A DNA stretch of 64,000 bases. Origin: Longispora albida DSM 44784 (GTDB taxonomy: Bacteria > Actinomycetota > Actinomycetes > Mycobacteriales > Micromonosporaceae). The notes below the pieces were generated by a model, which saw nothing but the letters and a program-made list of their open reading frames with translations, was not told where the DNA came from and made no database searches. The position numbers and the translations under genes were made by a program. Shown piece by piece: positions 34,100 through 42,049 of this stretch (positions are counted from its first letter, which is position 1; every line of letters starts with the position of its first letter). The stretch is from positions 601,145-665,144 of the forward strand of contig NZ_KB903814.1 in NCBI RefSeq assembly GCF_000379825.1. The letters run 5' to 3'.

Positions 34100-35501
34100 G
34101 ACTGTCTCCTCTGGTGAGTCCGGGTGCGAGTCCGATGAGTTTGGGTGCCCGGGGCTGGCGCCGGCCGTGGCCAGGGAGGACGAAGAGCTCGCAGCCGCTG
34201 GTGCGCAGGGCTGCGAGCACAGCCGGGTCCAGGTCCTCGCCGGGCAGGACGGCCGGGATGCCTGGCGGGTAGGGGATGACGAAGCTGCCCGGCTCCGGTA
34301 CCGGGCGCGGCAGTGCGAGTGCCCTGAGCGCCGCGAGCAGCCGGGCCGCCATGACCTCGTCCACGCCGATGTGGAAGGAGAAGAGGACAGCGGTACCGAT
34401 GTGCCGGGCTGCGTACACGTCGTGCTCCTCGAACAGCAGCCTGCGGAACTCCTCCCCCGGCATGCCCGCGTCCACGAGCACCTTGGCCGGGTCGTGCCGG
34501 GCGTACGGGGCCGGGGAGGCTCCGGTGCCGGGCAGCCGGTACACGGCGAGGCTCGGATCGGTACTGATCGCCTCCCGGAAGGCCGCAGCCAGCCGGATCG
34601 ACCGGGCGACGAGCCCGGCCCCGTCCCGCTGGGCGTGGGCCCGGGCCAGGTCGAGGCTCGCCAGGATCGGGAAGCTCGGCGACGTGGTGTGCAGGCGGAA
34701 CAGCTCGGCCCGTGCTCGGGAGAGGGTCTCCGGGGCGGCGGCGAAGTGCAGGTACGAGCCCTGCCGGAGCGCCGACATCGACTTGTGCGCGGAGTGCGTG
34801 ACCGCGACGGTGAGGCCCCGATGGTCGCGTGCCCCGCGCAGCGCGGTCATGGCGGCCAGCTCCGGATGGAAGGCGTTGATCGCGCCCCACGCCTCGTCCA
34901 CGATCACGCGGGCCGACGGGTTGGTCGCGGCCAGCTCACGGAGCAGGGCTGGCAGGTCGTAGAGCACGCCGTCGTACGAGGCCGCCGAGAGGACCACAGC
35001 CGGGTACGGCTCGGCCCGCGCCATGTCCAGCAGCGCTGCCAGGTCGGCCAGCACGGCCGGGCAGCCGCAGCCGCAGGGCCTGACCGGCGCGTAGTCCACC
35101 GTGGCCCCGGCGGCGTCGAGTGCGAAGTGGATGGACTGGTGGCAGGTGCGGTCGGCCAGTACCCGGCTGCCCGGCTCCACCAGCGTCCGGACCGCGACCG
35201 CGTTGCTCACGCACGACCCGGCCGACACGAACAGCGTCGCGTCGGCGCCGAACGCCTCGGCGGCCAGCCGCTGCGCCGCCCGGAGCGGGCCACGCGGGGC
35301 GAACAGCGAGTCGAGGACCGGGGCCGAGTAGGACACGTCGGCGGCGAGATGCGCGCCGTACAGCTCCTCGAACCGGCCGCGCAGCGCCGACCCGTGCACC
35401 GAACGGCCGCCGGAGAGCGGCAGTGCGTGGAAGGAGGCCACGTCGCGGCGGCCCAGGGCGCACAACGCGTCGGCGAGCGGGGTCGGATGGTTCGCGTGCA
35501 T
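34086..35501 (-). CDS. Orn/Lys/Arg decarboxylase-family PLP enzyme
   Basis: This 471-residue enzyme has fold type I as in basic amino-acid decarboxylases. The PLP lysine is Lys240 in THSAHKSMSALRQGS, and VIVDEAWGAINAF near 200 carries the pyridine-binding Asp. The N-terminal SFHALPLSGGRS block is also typical. A CGCGCPAV segment near 145 is unusual. ATG 35501 has AGGAGG six bases upstream, and the open extension to 35603 is not used. It is coupled to the adenylation gene downstream. Together they could decarboxylate an amino acid and join or activate a product, but the substrate is not known. Confidence 0.82.
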   Translation of the reverse strand: MHANHPTPLADALCALGRRDVASFHALPLSGGRSVHGSALRGRFEELYGAHLAADVSYSAPVLDSLFAPRGPLRAAQRLAAEAFGADATLFVSAGSCVSNAVAVRTLVEPGSRVLADRTCHQSIHFALDAAGATVDYAPVRPCGCGCPAVLADLAALLDMARAEPYPAVVLSAASYDGVLYDLPALLRELAATNPSARVIVDEAWGAINAFHPELAAMTALRGARDHRGLTVAVTHSAHKSMSALRQGSYLHFAAAPETLSRARAELFRLHTTSPSFPILASLDLARAHAQRDGAGLVARSIRLAAAFREAISTDPSLAVYRLPGTGASPAPYARHDPAKVLVDAGMPGEEFRRLLFEEHDVYAARHIGTAVLFSFHIGVDEVMAARLLAALRALALPRPVPEPGSFVIPYPPGIPAVLPGEDLDPAVLAALRTSGCELFVLPGHGRRQPRAPKLIGLAPGLTRGDSHDRA

Positions 35502-35721
35502 CTGCCGCCTCCTGGGTTCGCTGGGCACCCTTGATGCTTCGCCAGAACCGCCGGCGGATCGTCCAGCCTGGAGCGGAACTTCGCCCTCCACCCGCTCCCG
35601 CACCGGCCCGGCCCGGGTCCACCCGCAGGGGGAGGCCGGAGTTCAGCCCGGAAAGGGACGCGCCCGGGGGTGATTTGATGCTGAAATGTGGATGTATGCC
35701 ACTTTGAACGGGAGCAAAGTG

Positions 35722-36330
35722 ATGTCAAACGTGAAAACCATCGTCTTTGTACACCGGTACCTGGACGGCACCGGAGCCACGGCGGGAAACGAGCAGGTCA
35801 CGGGGCTGCTCGTCGACCCGGCGCTGGTGATGGTGCCGTCCCCGCCGAGCTGGCTGTCCGGCGGCGCCCGGCTCGTGGCGGCGATCTCGGCCACGGGAGC
35901 CGGCGACGGCGCCGAGGCCGGCCAGGGGCTGCCGCCGCCGGAGGTCATCGCCGGGCGGCAGCTCTACCTGCTCGGGCTGGGCAAGGAACCAGCCGTCGGA
36001 TACCTGCGGCTGGCCAGGCCCGCCAGCCACGCCCCGATCGAGGCCGGCCCGGACACGACTGCCCGGCTCGACGAGGCGTTCGGACCAGCGGAAGGCGACT
36101 ACTGGGAGGCCATGCGGCTGGCAGGCCTCGTCTCCGGCGGCGAGCGGGAACTGGCGGCCGGAGAGCTGGCCCCGCACGGGCTGGCTGGCCTGCTCTCCGC
36201 AGCCGGTGACGTCGAGCCTGTCCGGGCCACGGAGACCATAGTGGACTCGCTCGCCGACCTGCTGACGCGGGACTGCTGCAAGCCTGTCTTCCCGCGTACC
36301 TGCTGCGAGAACTGCTTCGCGGGCTGGTAG
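35722..36330 (+). CDS. unknown protein with Cys-rich C-terminal tail
   Basis: I do not recognise this 202-residue protein. The middle has short beta-like strands (VTGLLVDPALVMVP, RLVAAISATG, LYLLGLGKEPAVGYLRLA) faintly reminiscent of the N-terminal barrel of a trypsin-like fold, but no catalytic His is present at the expected place. The last 19 residues hold five cysteines (DCCKPVFPRTCCENCFAGW). ATG 35722 has GGGAG seven bases upstream. It ends 3 bp before the sensor kinase gene and so forms an operon with the two-component system. No signal peptide is seen. The Cys tail could bind metal or sense redox state. Confidence 0.6.
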   Translation: MSNVKTIVFVHRYLDGTGATAGNEQVTGLLVDPALVMVPSPPSWLSGGARLVAAISATGAGDGAEAGQGLPPPEVIAGRQLYLLGLGKEPAVGYLRLARPASHAPIEAGPDTTARLDEAFGPAEGDYWEAMRLAGLVSGGERELAAGELAPHGLAGLLSAAGDVEPVRATETIVDSLADLLTRDCCKPVFPRTCCENCFAGW

Positions 36331-36333
36331 GAG

Positions 36334-37518
36334 ATGGGTACCCGGCTGCGGCGCGTCACCGGCGATCTCCTGCTGGCGGCAGCCGCCTGCGTGCTCGACC
36401 TGCTGATGTTCTCCTACCTCGGCGGGAAGACGCAGGCGCTGCCGACCTGGATGGTGGCCGGCTACGCCGCGGCCGGGTACGCCGCGCTGCTCTGGCGGCG
36501 CCAGGCTCCCGTGGTCGTCTTCGGGATCATGTGGGCACACAGCCTGGTCGCGGCCCTGACCCCGCCGCTGCGGTACTTCCCGACGGTCGGGGTCCTGGTC
36601 GCGCTGTTCACCCTGGCGCTCCACCGGGGGCGCAACGCTGGGCGCGCGGCGCTGGCCGGGTACGCAATCTTGATGGTTTTCAATGTCATGGAACTGGTGA
36701 CGCTCGTCGACGAGGACAAACTCCGGATCGGGATCGGGCAGACGGCAGTGCTGGCCACCTACGGGCTCGCCGCGTGGGCTGGCGGGCGGCTGGTCGCGAT
36801 CACCCGCTCCCTGGCCGCTGCCGAGGCACGGGAGGCGGTCAGCGCCGAGCGGCTGCGCATCGCCCGCGAGCTGCACGACATCGTCGCCCACTCCGTCACC
36901 GTGATGATCCTGCAGGCCGCAGGCGCGCAGCGCATGCTGACCACGGACCCGCCGCGCGCCAGCCGGGCGATGTCGGAGATCGAGACCATCGGCAAGCAGG
37001 CGATGGACGAGCTGCGCCGCCTGCTCAAGCTGCTCCGCGACGATGACGACGGCCGGTGCCCGACCGGCCCGCAGCCCGGCCTGGCCGAGGTGCCCCGGCT
37101 GCTCAGCGGCATCCGGGGAGCCGGCATCACTGTCCGGTTCGAACAGGACGGCGTGGCCGGGCAGCTCGACCCGGGCGCTGACCTCGCCGCCTACCGGATC
37201 ATCCAGGAGGCGCTGACCAACGTGACCAAGCACGCGCAGCGCGGCGCCAGCGCCACGGTCCGGCTGGCCTGGTCCAGCGAGGAACTCACCATTCAGGTCG
37301 TGAACGGACCCGGCCACAGCCCCCAGTCAGCGCAGCTCAGCGCCCTGTCGGCCGGCTACGGCCTCTACGGCCTGCGCGAGCGCGCCGCGCTGACCGGCGG
37401 GCTGTTCACCGCGCGGCCCACCCCGGACGGCGGCTTCGCGGTGATCGCCACGCTCCCGGTGAACAGTCCCCCGCAGACCGAACCTGATCTGCCCGAAGCC
37501 GAACGGGAGGCGTCATGA
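36334..37518 (+). CDS. sensor histidine kinase (HisKA_3 type)
   Basis: This 394-residue membrane kinase has about five N-terminal transmembrane segments (residues about 10-150). The HisKA_3 dimerisation helix carries phospho-acceptor His181 in ARELHDIVAHS. The ATPase N box is in RIIQEALTNVTKHAQ near 292, and the G box GYGLYGLRERAALTGG is near 343. There is no large extracellular domain, so the signal is probably sensed in the membrane or through a partner. It overlaps the response regulator gene by 4 bp. Confidence 0.9.
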   Translation: MGTRLRRVTGDLLLAAAACVLDLLMFSYLGGKTQALPTWMVAGYAAAGYAALLWRRQAPVVVFGIMWAHSLVAALTPPLRYFPTVGVLVALFTLALHRGRNAGRAALAGYAILMVFNVMELVTLVDEDKLRIGIGQTAVLATYGLAAWAGGRLVAITRSLAAAEAREAVSAERLRIARELHDIVAHSVTVMILQAAGAQRMLTTDPPRASRAMSEIETIGKQAMDELRRLLKLLRDDDDGRCPTGPQPGLAEVPRLLSGIRGAGITVRFEQDGVAGQLDPGADLAAYRIIQEALTNVTKHAQRGASATVRLAWSSEELTIQVVNGPGHSPQSAQLSALSAGYGLYGLRERAALTGGLFTARPTPDGGFAVIATLPVNSPPQTEPDLPEAEREAS

Positions 37519-38198
37519 CGATCCGGATGCTGCTCGCCGACGACCAGCCACTGGTCCGTACCGGCGTCGCGATGCTGCTCGACGCCGAGCCCGACATCGA
37601 GATCCTCGGCGAGGCCGACGACGGGCAGGCCGCCGTCGACGCGGCCCGCGACCTCCAGCCCGACGTGGTGCTGATGGACGTCCGGATGCCGGTGATGGAC
37701 GGCGTGGAGGCCACCCGGCTGATCACCGCCGACGGGTTCGGCGGCCCGGAGGAGCACACGATCAAGGTCCTGGTCCTGACCACGTACCACGTGGACGACG
37801 CCGTACTCGCCGCACTGCGCGCCGGGGCCTCCGGTTTCGTGCTCAAGGACGCGGCACCGACCGAACTCGTCGCGGCCGTCCGGGCCGTGGCGGCCGGTGA
37901 GGCGTGGCTCGACCCGGCTGTGGCGAAGGGGCTGCTGACCGAGTTCGCCGCCCGGCCGTCGAGCCACGTACCGGCACCCGCCGAACTGGCACAGCTCACC
38001 GGGCGCGAACGTCAGGTACTGGCGCTGGTCGCGCACGGGCTGTCCAACACGGAGATCGCCGACCATCTCGTCCTCGGCGAGGCGACCGTCAAGACGCACT
38101 TCGGCCGGGTACTCATGAAACTCGGCCTCCGCGACCGCCCCCAGGCGATCGTCGCCGCCTACCGCGTCGGCCTCGTCACGCCGCAGGACCGCCCGTAA
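37515..38198 (+). CDS. NarL/LuxR-type response regulator
   Basis: This 227-residue protein has a receiver domain with acidic residues DD9-10, phospho-acceptor Asp55 (VVLMDVRMP) and Lys in VLKDAAP near 110. The C-terminal LuxR HTH is at about 160-215 (LTGRERQVLALVAHGLSNTEIADHL). It is the cognate regulator of the overlapping kinase. It probably controls its own operon, including the Cys-tailed protein. Confidence 0.92.
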   Translation: MTIRMLLADDQPLVRTGVAMLLDAEPDIEILGEADDGQAAVDAARDLQPDVVLMDVRMPVMDGVEATRLITADGFGGPEEHTIKVLVLTTYHVDDAVLAALRAGASGFVLKDAAPTELVAAVRAVAAGEAWLDPAVAKGLLTEFAARPSSHVPAPAELAQLTGRERQVLALVAHGLSNTEIADHLVLGEATVKTHFGRVLMKLGLRDRPQAIVAAYRVGLVTPQDRP

Positions 38199-38244
38199 CT
38201 CGCCCGGTACTGTGGGCGGCTGCCTCACCCAAGGAGCCGCCGCC

Positions 38245-39201
38245 GTGCACTCGCTCGCCACGCCACCGCTGTTCGCCGCGCTCCGCGCCTCCCGCCGGGT
38301 ACTCATCGCCGGAGCGGGCGGCGGTTTCGACGTGTACGCCGGGCTGCCGCTGGCGATCGCGCTGCTGGACGCCGGCGTCGAGGTCCACCTCGCCAACCTG
38401 TCCTTCACCCAGCTCGAGCTGCTGGACATGAGCGCATGGCTGGCTCCGAACGTCGCCACGGTCACGCCAGCGACACCGGGTCCCAGCGACTACTTCCCGG
38501 AGCGGACCCTCGCGACCTGGCTGGCGTCGGAGGGCCTGCCGTCGACTGTGTACGCCTTCAGCGGCTGTGGCGTGGCGCCGCTCCGGCAGGCGTACCAGGA
38601 CCTGTCCGAGCACCTGGGCATCGACGCTGTCGTGCTGGTCGACGGCGGCACGGACATCCTGATGCGCGGCGACGAGACCGGTCTCGGCACGCCGGAGGAG
38701 GACATGGCCAGCCTCGCCGCCGTGGCCGGCCTGAGCCTGCCGGTCAAGCTCGTCACCTGCCTCGGGTTCGGCGTCGACGCCTATCACGGCGTCAACCACA
38801 CGCAGGTACTGGAGAACATCGCGGCGCTCGACCGGTCCGGCGCGTACCTCGGCGCGCTGTCCATTCCCTCCCGGAGCCGCGAGGCCCAGCTCTACCGGGC
38901 GGCTGTCGCCCATGGCCAGGCGGCCACGCCCATGCGGCCCAGCATCGTGCAGAGCCAGATCGCGGCGGCCAGCCTCGGCGAGTCCGGGGACGTCCACGCC
39001 ACCCGCCGGACCGCTGGCAGCACGCTGTTCGTGAACCCGCTCATGGCCGTGTACTTCACCTTCGACCTCGACGGCCTGGCCGCCTCCTCGCTGTACCTCG
39101 GCAGGCTGGAGGACACGGCCGGCCTGCGCCAGATCAGCCTCCGGATCGAGAAGTACCGCGAGACCGTCACACCCCGGATCCCGCGAGCCTTCCCCCACTG
39201 A
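38245..39201 (+). CDS. DUF1152 family protein
   Basis: This 318-residue protein belongs to the DUF1152 family. It opens with a nucleotide-binding-like glycine loop (RVLIAGAGGGFDVYAGLPLAIAL), followed by LVDGGTDILMRGDETGLGTPEEDM and CLGFGVDAYHGVNH. The family is thought to have a Rossmann-like fold; function is not established. GTG 38245 has AAGGAG eight bases upstream and is preferred to a GTG at 38212. Confidence 0.75.
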   Translation: MHSLATPPLFAALRASRRVLIAGAGGGFDVYAGLPLAIALLDAGVEVHLANLSFTQLELLDMSAWLAPNVATVTPATPGPSDYFPERTLATWLASEGLPSTVYAFSGCGVAPLRQAYQDLSEHLGIDAVVLVDGGTDILMRGDETGLGTPEEDMASLAAVAGLSLPVKLVTCLGFGVDAYHGVNHTQVLENIAALDRSGAYLGALSIPSRSREAQLYRAAVAHGQAATPMRPSIVQSQIAAASLGESGDVHATRRTAGSTLFVNPLMAVYFTFDLDGLAASSLYLGRLEDTAGLRQISLRIEKYRETVTPRIPRAFPH

Positions 39202-39230
39202 CCCGCGCCCCCGCCCGGCACAATGGCCCG

Positions 39231-40223
39231 ATGGTCGCTCGCGGGGTGGTGGAGCCGGCGTGGTTCGCGCCGGGCTGGTACGACGATGTCTGCCTCGTCC
39301 TCGACGAGGTCCTGGCCAGCCGGGGCCTGAGGCGGGCCGGGCCGGTGTCGCGCGTGAAGTACTGGAGCATGTCCACAGTGGTCCGTGTGCCCACCAGCGG
39401 CCCGGACGTGTACCTGAAAGCCGTGCTGCCGGGCCTCGCCCGCGAGCCGCACGTCATCGGATACCTGTCCCGGCGCTGGCCGGCCTCGGTGCCGGAGATC
39501 CTGGCCGCCGGTGACGGCTGGTGGCTGATGGCCGACTTCGGCGGGACGAGCGCCCTCGCCCTGCCGGAGGACGACCGGCTCGGAGCCCTCGCGGCCCTGG
39601 TGGAGATGCAGCGGGCCCTCGCCGGCGACACAAGAGGGCTGGAGGCCGCCGGATGCCCGGTACTCGGAGCCCGGGAGCTGGAGAAGCAGATCCCCCTGCT
39701 GCTGGCCCGTGATGACCTGTGGGCGGCCGACCCGGTTCCCGGACAGTGGTCCCGGCCTCTCGGCCCCGGCGGATACGCCCAGCTCCGCGCCCTGGAACCC
39801 TACCTGCTGGACTGCTGCGAGTACCTGGAGTCCGGGCCGCTGCCCGCCACGCTGAGCCACGGCGACTTCCACCCGGGCAACGCCGTCAGGAGAGCTGACG
39901 GGTTCCTGATCCACGACTGGAGTTTCGCTGCCGTCAGCCACCCGCTGCTGGACCTGGCAGCCTTCCTGCACGACGCGGGTGAGCCTGCCGCCGCCAGGTA
40001 CCTGGCCCACACCCTGGACGCCTGGTGCGACTACGCGCCCCGGCCCGGCATCGAACGCTGCTGGTCGGCGGCCAAGCCGCTCGGAGCCGTGGCGGAGATC
40101 CTGAAGTTCGCCGCGCTCGCGGACGCGGCCGGGCCCAGGCACGAGGCGAGCTGGCTGCCGATGGTCCACGGCTGGGCGCGCCGGCTCCTGCGGGCCGGGG
40201 AGTACACGGGCTGGCCGGTCTGA
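39231..40223 (+). CDS. aminoglycoside phosphotransferase-like (APH) kinase
   Basis: This 330-residue protein has the APH/choline kinase fold. The Brenner motif is LSHGDFHPGNAV near residue 208. The metal-binding Asp follows in FLIHDWSFAAVSHPLLDLA. The N-lobe includes DVYLKAVLPG, with the nucleotide Lys. Such enzymes phosphorylate small molecules or sugars; resistance to an aminoglycoside is possible but not supported. ATG 39231 is chosen; the open frame upstream is a shadow of the DUF1152 gene. Confidence 0.8.
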   Translation: MVARGVVEPAWFAPGWYDDVCLVLDEVLASRGLRRAGPVSRVKYWSMSTVVRVPTSGPDVYLKAVLPGLAREPHVIGYLSRRWPASVPEILAAGDGWWLMADFGGTSALALPEDDRLGALAALVEMQRALAGDTRGLEAAGCPVLGARELEKQIPLLLARDDLWAADPVPGQWSRPLGPGGYAQLRALEPYLLDCCEYLESGPLPATLSHGDFHPGNAVRRADGFLIHDWSFAAVSHPLLDLAAFLHDAGEPAAARYLAHTLDAWCDYAPRPGIERCWSAAKPLGAVAEILKFAALADAAGPRHEASWLPMVHGWARRLLRAGEYTGWPV

Positions 40224-40256
40224 GGGTCTGTTCTCGTTCCGCGAAAACCCCGCGCC

Positions 40257-40287
40257 TTGACCTTGTCACCGTGACAAGGTCTGTAAT
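40257..40287 (+). promoter_or_regulatory. MerR-type promoter with 19-bp spacer and perfect operator
   Basis: A -35 TTGACC (40257-40262) and -10 TGTAAT (40282-40287) are separated by 19 bp, the long spacing typical of MerR-activated promoters. A perfect 23-bp dyad (40259-40281, arms GACCTTGTCAC / GTGACAAGGTC) fills the spacer. It drives the HEAT-repeat gene and the MerR-HEAT gene. Confidence 0.85.
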
Positions 40288-40306
40288 CGGGGTGGAGGTG
40301 CAGCAC

Positions 40307-41002
40307 ATGACGCACGAAGACAGGCACGAGACAGGCACGGGTACGAACACGGGCGCGGGTTCGCGGCTGAGGGCCGCGCTGGAGGCTCCGGCTTCCTCGG
40401 TGCGGCTGCGGGCGGCGCTGGCCGCCGGGACGGTGCCCGACCCGGGGAACATCGGGCTGCTGGTCGAACGGTGCGGGGTCGAGCCGGACTTCTTCGTGCG
40501 CGACATGCTGACGTGGGCGCTCACCCGGCACGACCCCTCGTCCACAGTCGACATGCTCCTGGCCGAGCTGAGGTCCGGGAACCCGCAGGCCCGGAGTCAG
40601 TCCCTGCACACCCTGTCCAAGATCGGCGGCCCGCGCGTCTGGCCGGCGATCACGCGGGACCTCCTGCGGGACGCTGACGACGAGGTCGCGCGCACCGCGT
40701 GGCGGACGGCGGCGGGGCTCGTACCGGAAGGGCAGGTCCCCGGCCTGGCAGCGGAGCTGTCGAGTCAGTTCAACCGGGGTGACCGGGACGTGCAGAACAG
40801 CCTCAGCCGCGCCTTCGTGACCCTCGGCTCCCCGGCGATGCCCGTCGTCGAGCAGGCGAAGTCGGCCAGCGACCCGGGCGTACGCGCGCATGCCCTCGCC
40901 ACCGAGCGGATCATGCTCGACCCGGAAGTGGGCTTCGACGCCGCGATCGCTGAGGCTCAGCGGGTCGTCGCGCTGCGCGGCGCGCCGCTGGCGGGCGGAT
41001 GA
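40307..41002 (+). CDS. HEAT-repeat protein
   Basis: This 231-residue protein is made of helical HEAT/PBS-lyase-type repeats (STVDMLLAELRSGNPQARSQSLHTLSKIGG, PAITRDLLRDADDEVARTAWRTAAGLV, SLSRAFVTLGSPAMPVVEQAKSASDPGVRAHAL). The N terminus is a short polar tail rich in Thr and Gly. ATG 40307 follows GGAGG by eight bases. It lies downstream of a MerR-type promoter and just ahead of a MerR regulator that itself ends in HEAT repeats. The two may interact through their solenoids. No catalytic motif is present. Confidence 0.7.
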   Translation: MTHEDRHETGTGTNTGAGSRLRAALEAPASSVRLRAALAAGTVPDPGNIGLLVERCGVEPDFFVRDMLTWALTRHDPSSTVDMLLAELRSGNPQARSQSLHTLSKIGGPRVWPAITRDLLRDADDEVARTAWRTAAGLVPEGQVPGLAAELSSQFNRGDRDVQNSLSRAFVTLGSPAMPVVEQAKSASDPGVRAHALATERIMLDPEVGFDAAIAEAQRVVALRGAPLAGG

Positions 41003-41042
41003 ACGAGGACACGGGTTGAACGAGGACACGGGTGAACGAGGA
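41000..41042 (+). repeat. 17-bp tandem repeat at the start of the MerR-HEAT gene
   Basis: TGAACGAGGACACGGG(T) occurs at 41000-41016 and 41017-41032, and a third partial copy TGAACGAGGA at 41033-41042 runs into the ATG. The repeat contains the GAGG that could act as ribosome-binding site. Confidence 0.8.
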
Positions 41043-42043
41043 TGCTGATCGGTGAGGTCGCCGAGCAGTCCGGGATCAGTGCCCGGATGCTGCGGCACTA
41101 CGACCGGATCGGCCTGGTGTCGCCGACCGGGCGCACGCACGGCGGGTACCGGCAGTACTCGGAGGACGACGTCCGCCGGCTCTTCCACGTGGAGGGGCTC
41201 CGCTCGCTCGGCCTGAGCCTGCAGGAGATCGCGGGCGTGCTCGGTGACCTCTCGTTCAGCCCCGCGTCGATGGTCGAGCAGCTCCTCGCCCGCACGCGCG
41301 AGCGCCTCGCCCGTGAGGAGGAGCTGCTCCACCGGCTCGGGCTCGTGCAGGCCAGCGACCCGGGCGCGTGGTCGGAGGTGCTGCGCACGATCGGGCTGAT
41401 GCGCGGGCTGGAGGCGTACAGCCCCTCGGCGCGCCAGCGTGCCGCGCTGTCGCTCGACCAGGAAGCCGACCGGGCCACAGCCCTGCTCGCGGAGGCGGTC
41501 CTGAGCGAGGCCGATCCGCACGTCGCCGGCGCGCTGCACTGGGCTCTGGCCCGCGCGGGCGAAGGCGCGATCCCGATGCTGGCCGAGGCCCTGGACTCGC
41601 CGGACACCGGGCGGCGGCACCGTGCCCTGGCCGCGCTGGCGAAGATCGGTTCACCGGCCGCCCGCGCGGTACTCGCCGAAGCCTTCCGGCACGACGATCC
41701 GCTGGTGAGCGCACGCGGCGCACTCGCACGCGGGCAGCGTGGTGACGCGGACGCCATCCCCGCACTCGTCGCCCTGGTCGTCAGCGGGCGCGACGATGTC
41801 GAGGCCGCCGACGTACTCGCAGCTCTCGCCGCCCAGCCCGGCCGTGCGGGGGAAGTCGCCAGCGCCATCGCCGCCGGGCTCACGGGAGCCGCCGAACCGG
41901 CCCGCCGCCGGCTCACCGCTGCCCTGGCGGACATCCCCGGCCCGCTCGCCCAGGCCACGCTCACGGCTCTGCTCGACGATCCCGGCAAGGGGGTCGCGGT
42001 CACTGCGGCCTTCGTGCTCCGCGAACGCTCACGCGAGGCCTGA
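41042..42043 (+). CDS. MerR-family regulator fused to HEAT repeats
   Basis: This 333-residue protein has an N-terminal MerR winged helix (residues 1-70: LIGEVAEQSGISARMLRHYDRIGLV, GYRQYSEDDVRRL) and a coiled-coil dimer helix (about 80-112). From about 130 on it consists of HEAT repeats instead of a small metal- or drug-binding domain (AVLSEADPHVAGALHWALARAGEGAIPMLAEAL and following). The perfect dyad in a 19-bp-spacer promoter upstream is its likely operator. The HEAT solenoid may sense a protein or peptide, possibly its operon partner. Start ATG 41042 matches the family N terminus. Confidence 0.85.
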   Translation: MLIGEVAEQSGISARMLRHYDRIGLVSPTGRTHGGYRQYSEDDVRRLFHVEGLRSLGLSLQEIAGVLGDLSFSPASMVEQLLARTRERLAREEELLHRLGLVQASDPGAWSEVLRTIGLMRGLEAYSPSARQRAALSLDQEADRATALLAEAVLSEADPHVAGALHWALARAGEGAIPMLAEALDSPDTGRRHRALAALAKIGSPAARAVLAEAFRHDDPLVSARGALARGQRGDADAIPALVALVVSGRDDVEAADVLAALAAQPGRAGEVASAIAAGLTGAAEPARRRLTAALADIPGPLAQATLTALLDDPGKGVAVTAAFVLRERSREA

Positions 42044-42049
42044 ACCGCT

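Noticed and set aside
35722..36330. Trypsin-like protease or RiPP precursor
   Set aside because: No catalytic triad is visible, the protein is too long for a simple precursor and no modification enzyme lies nearby; only the Cys-rich tail is notable.
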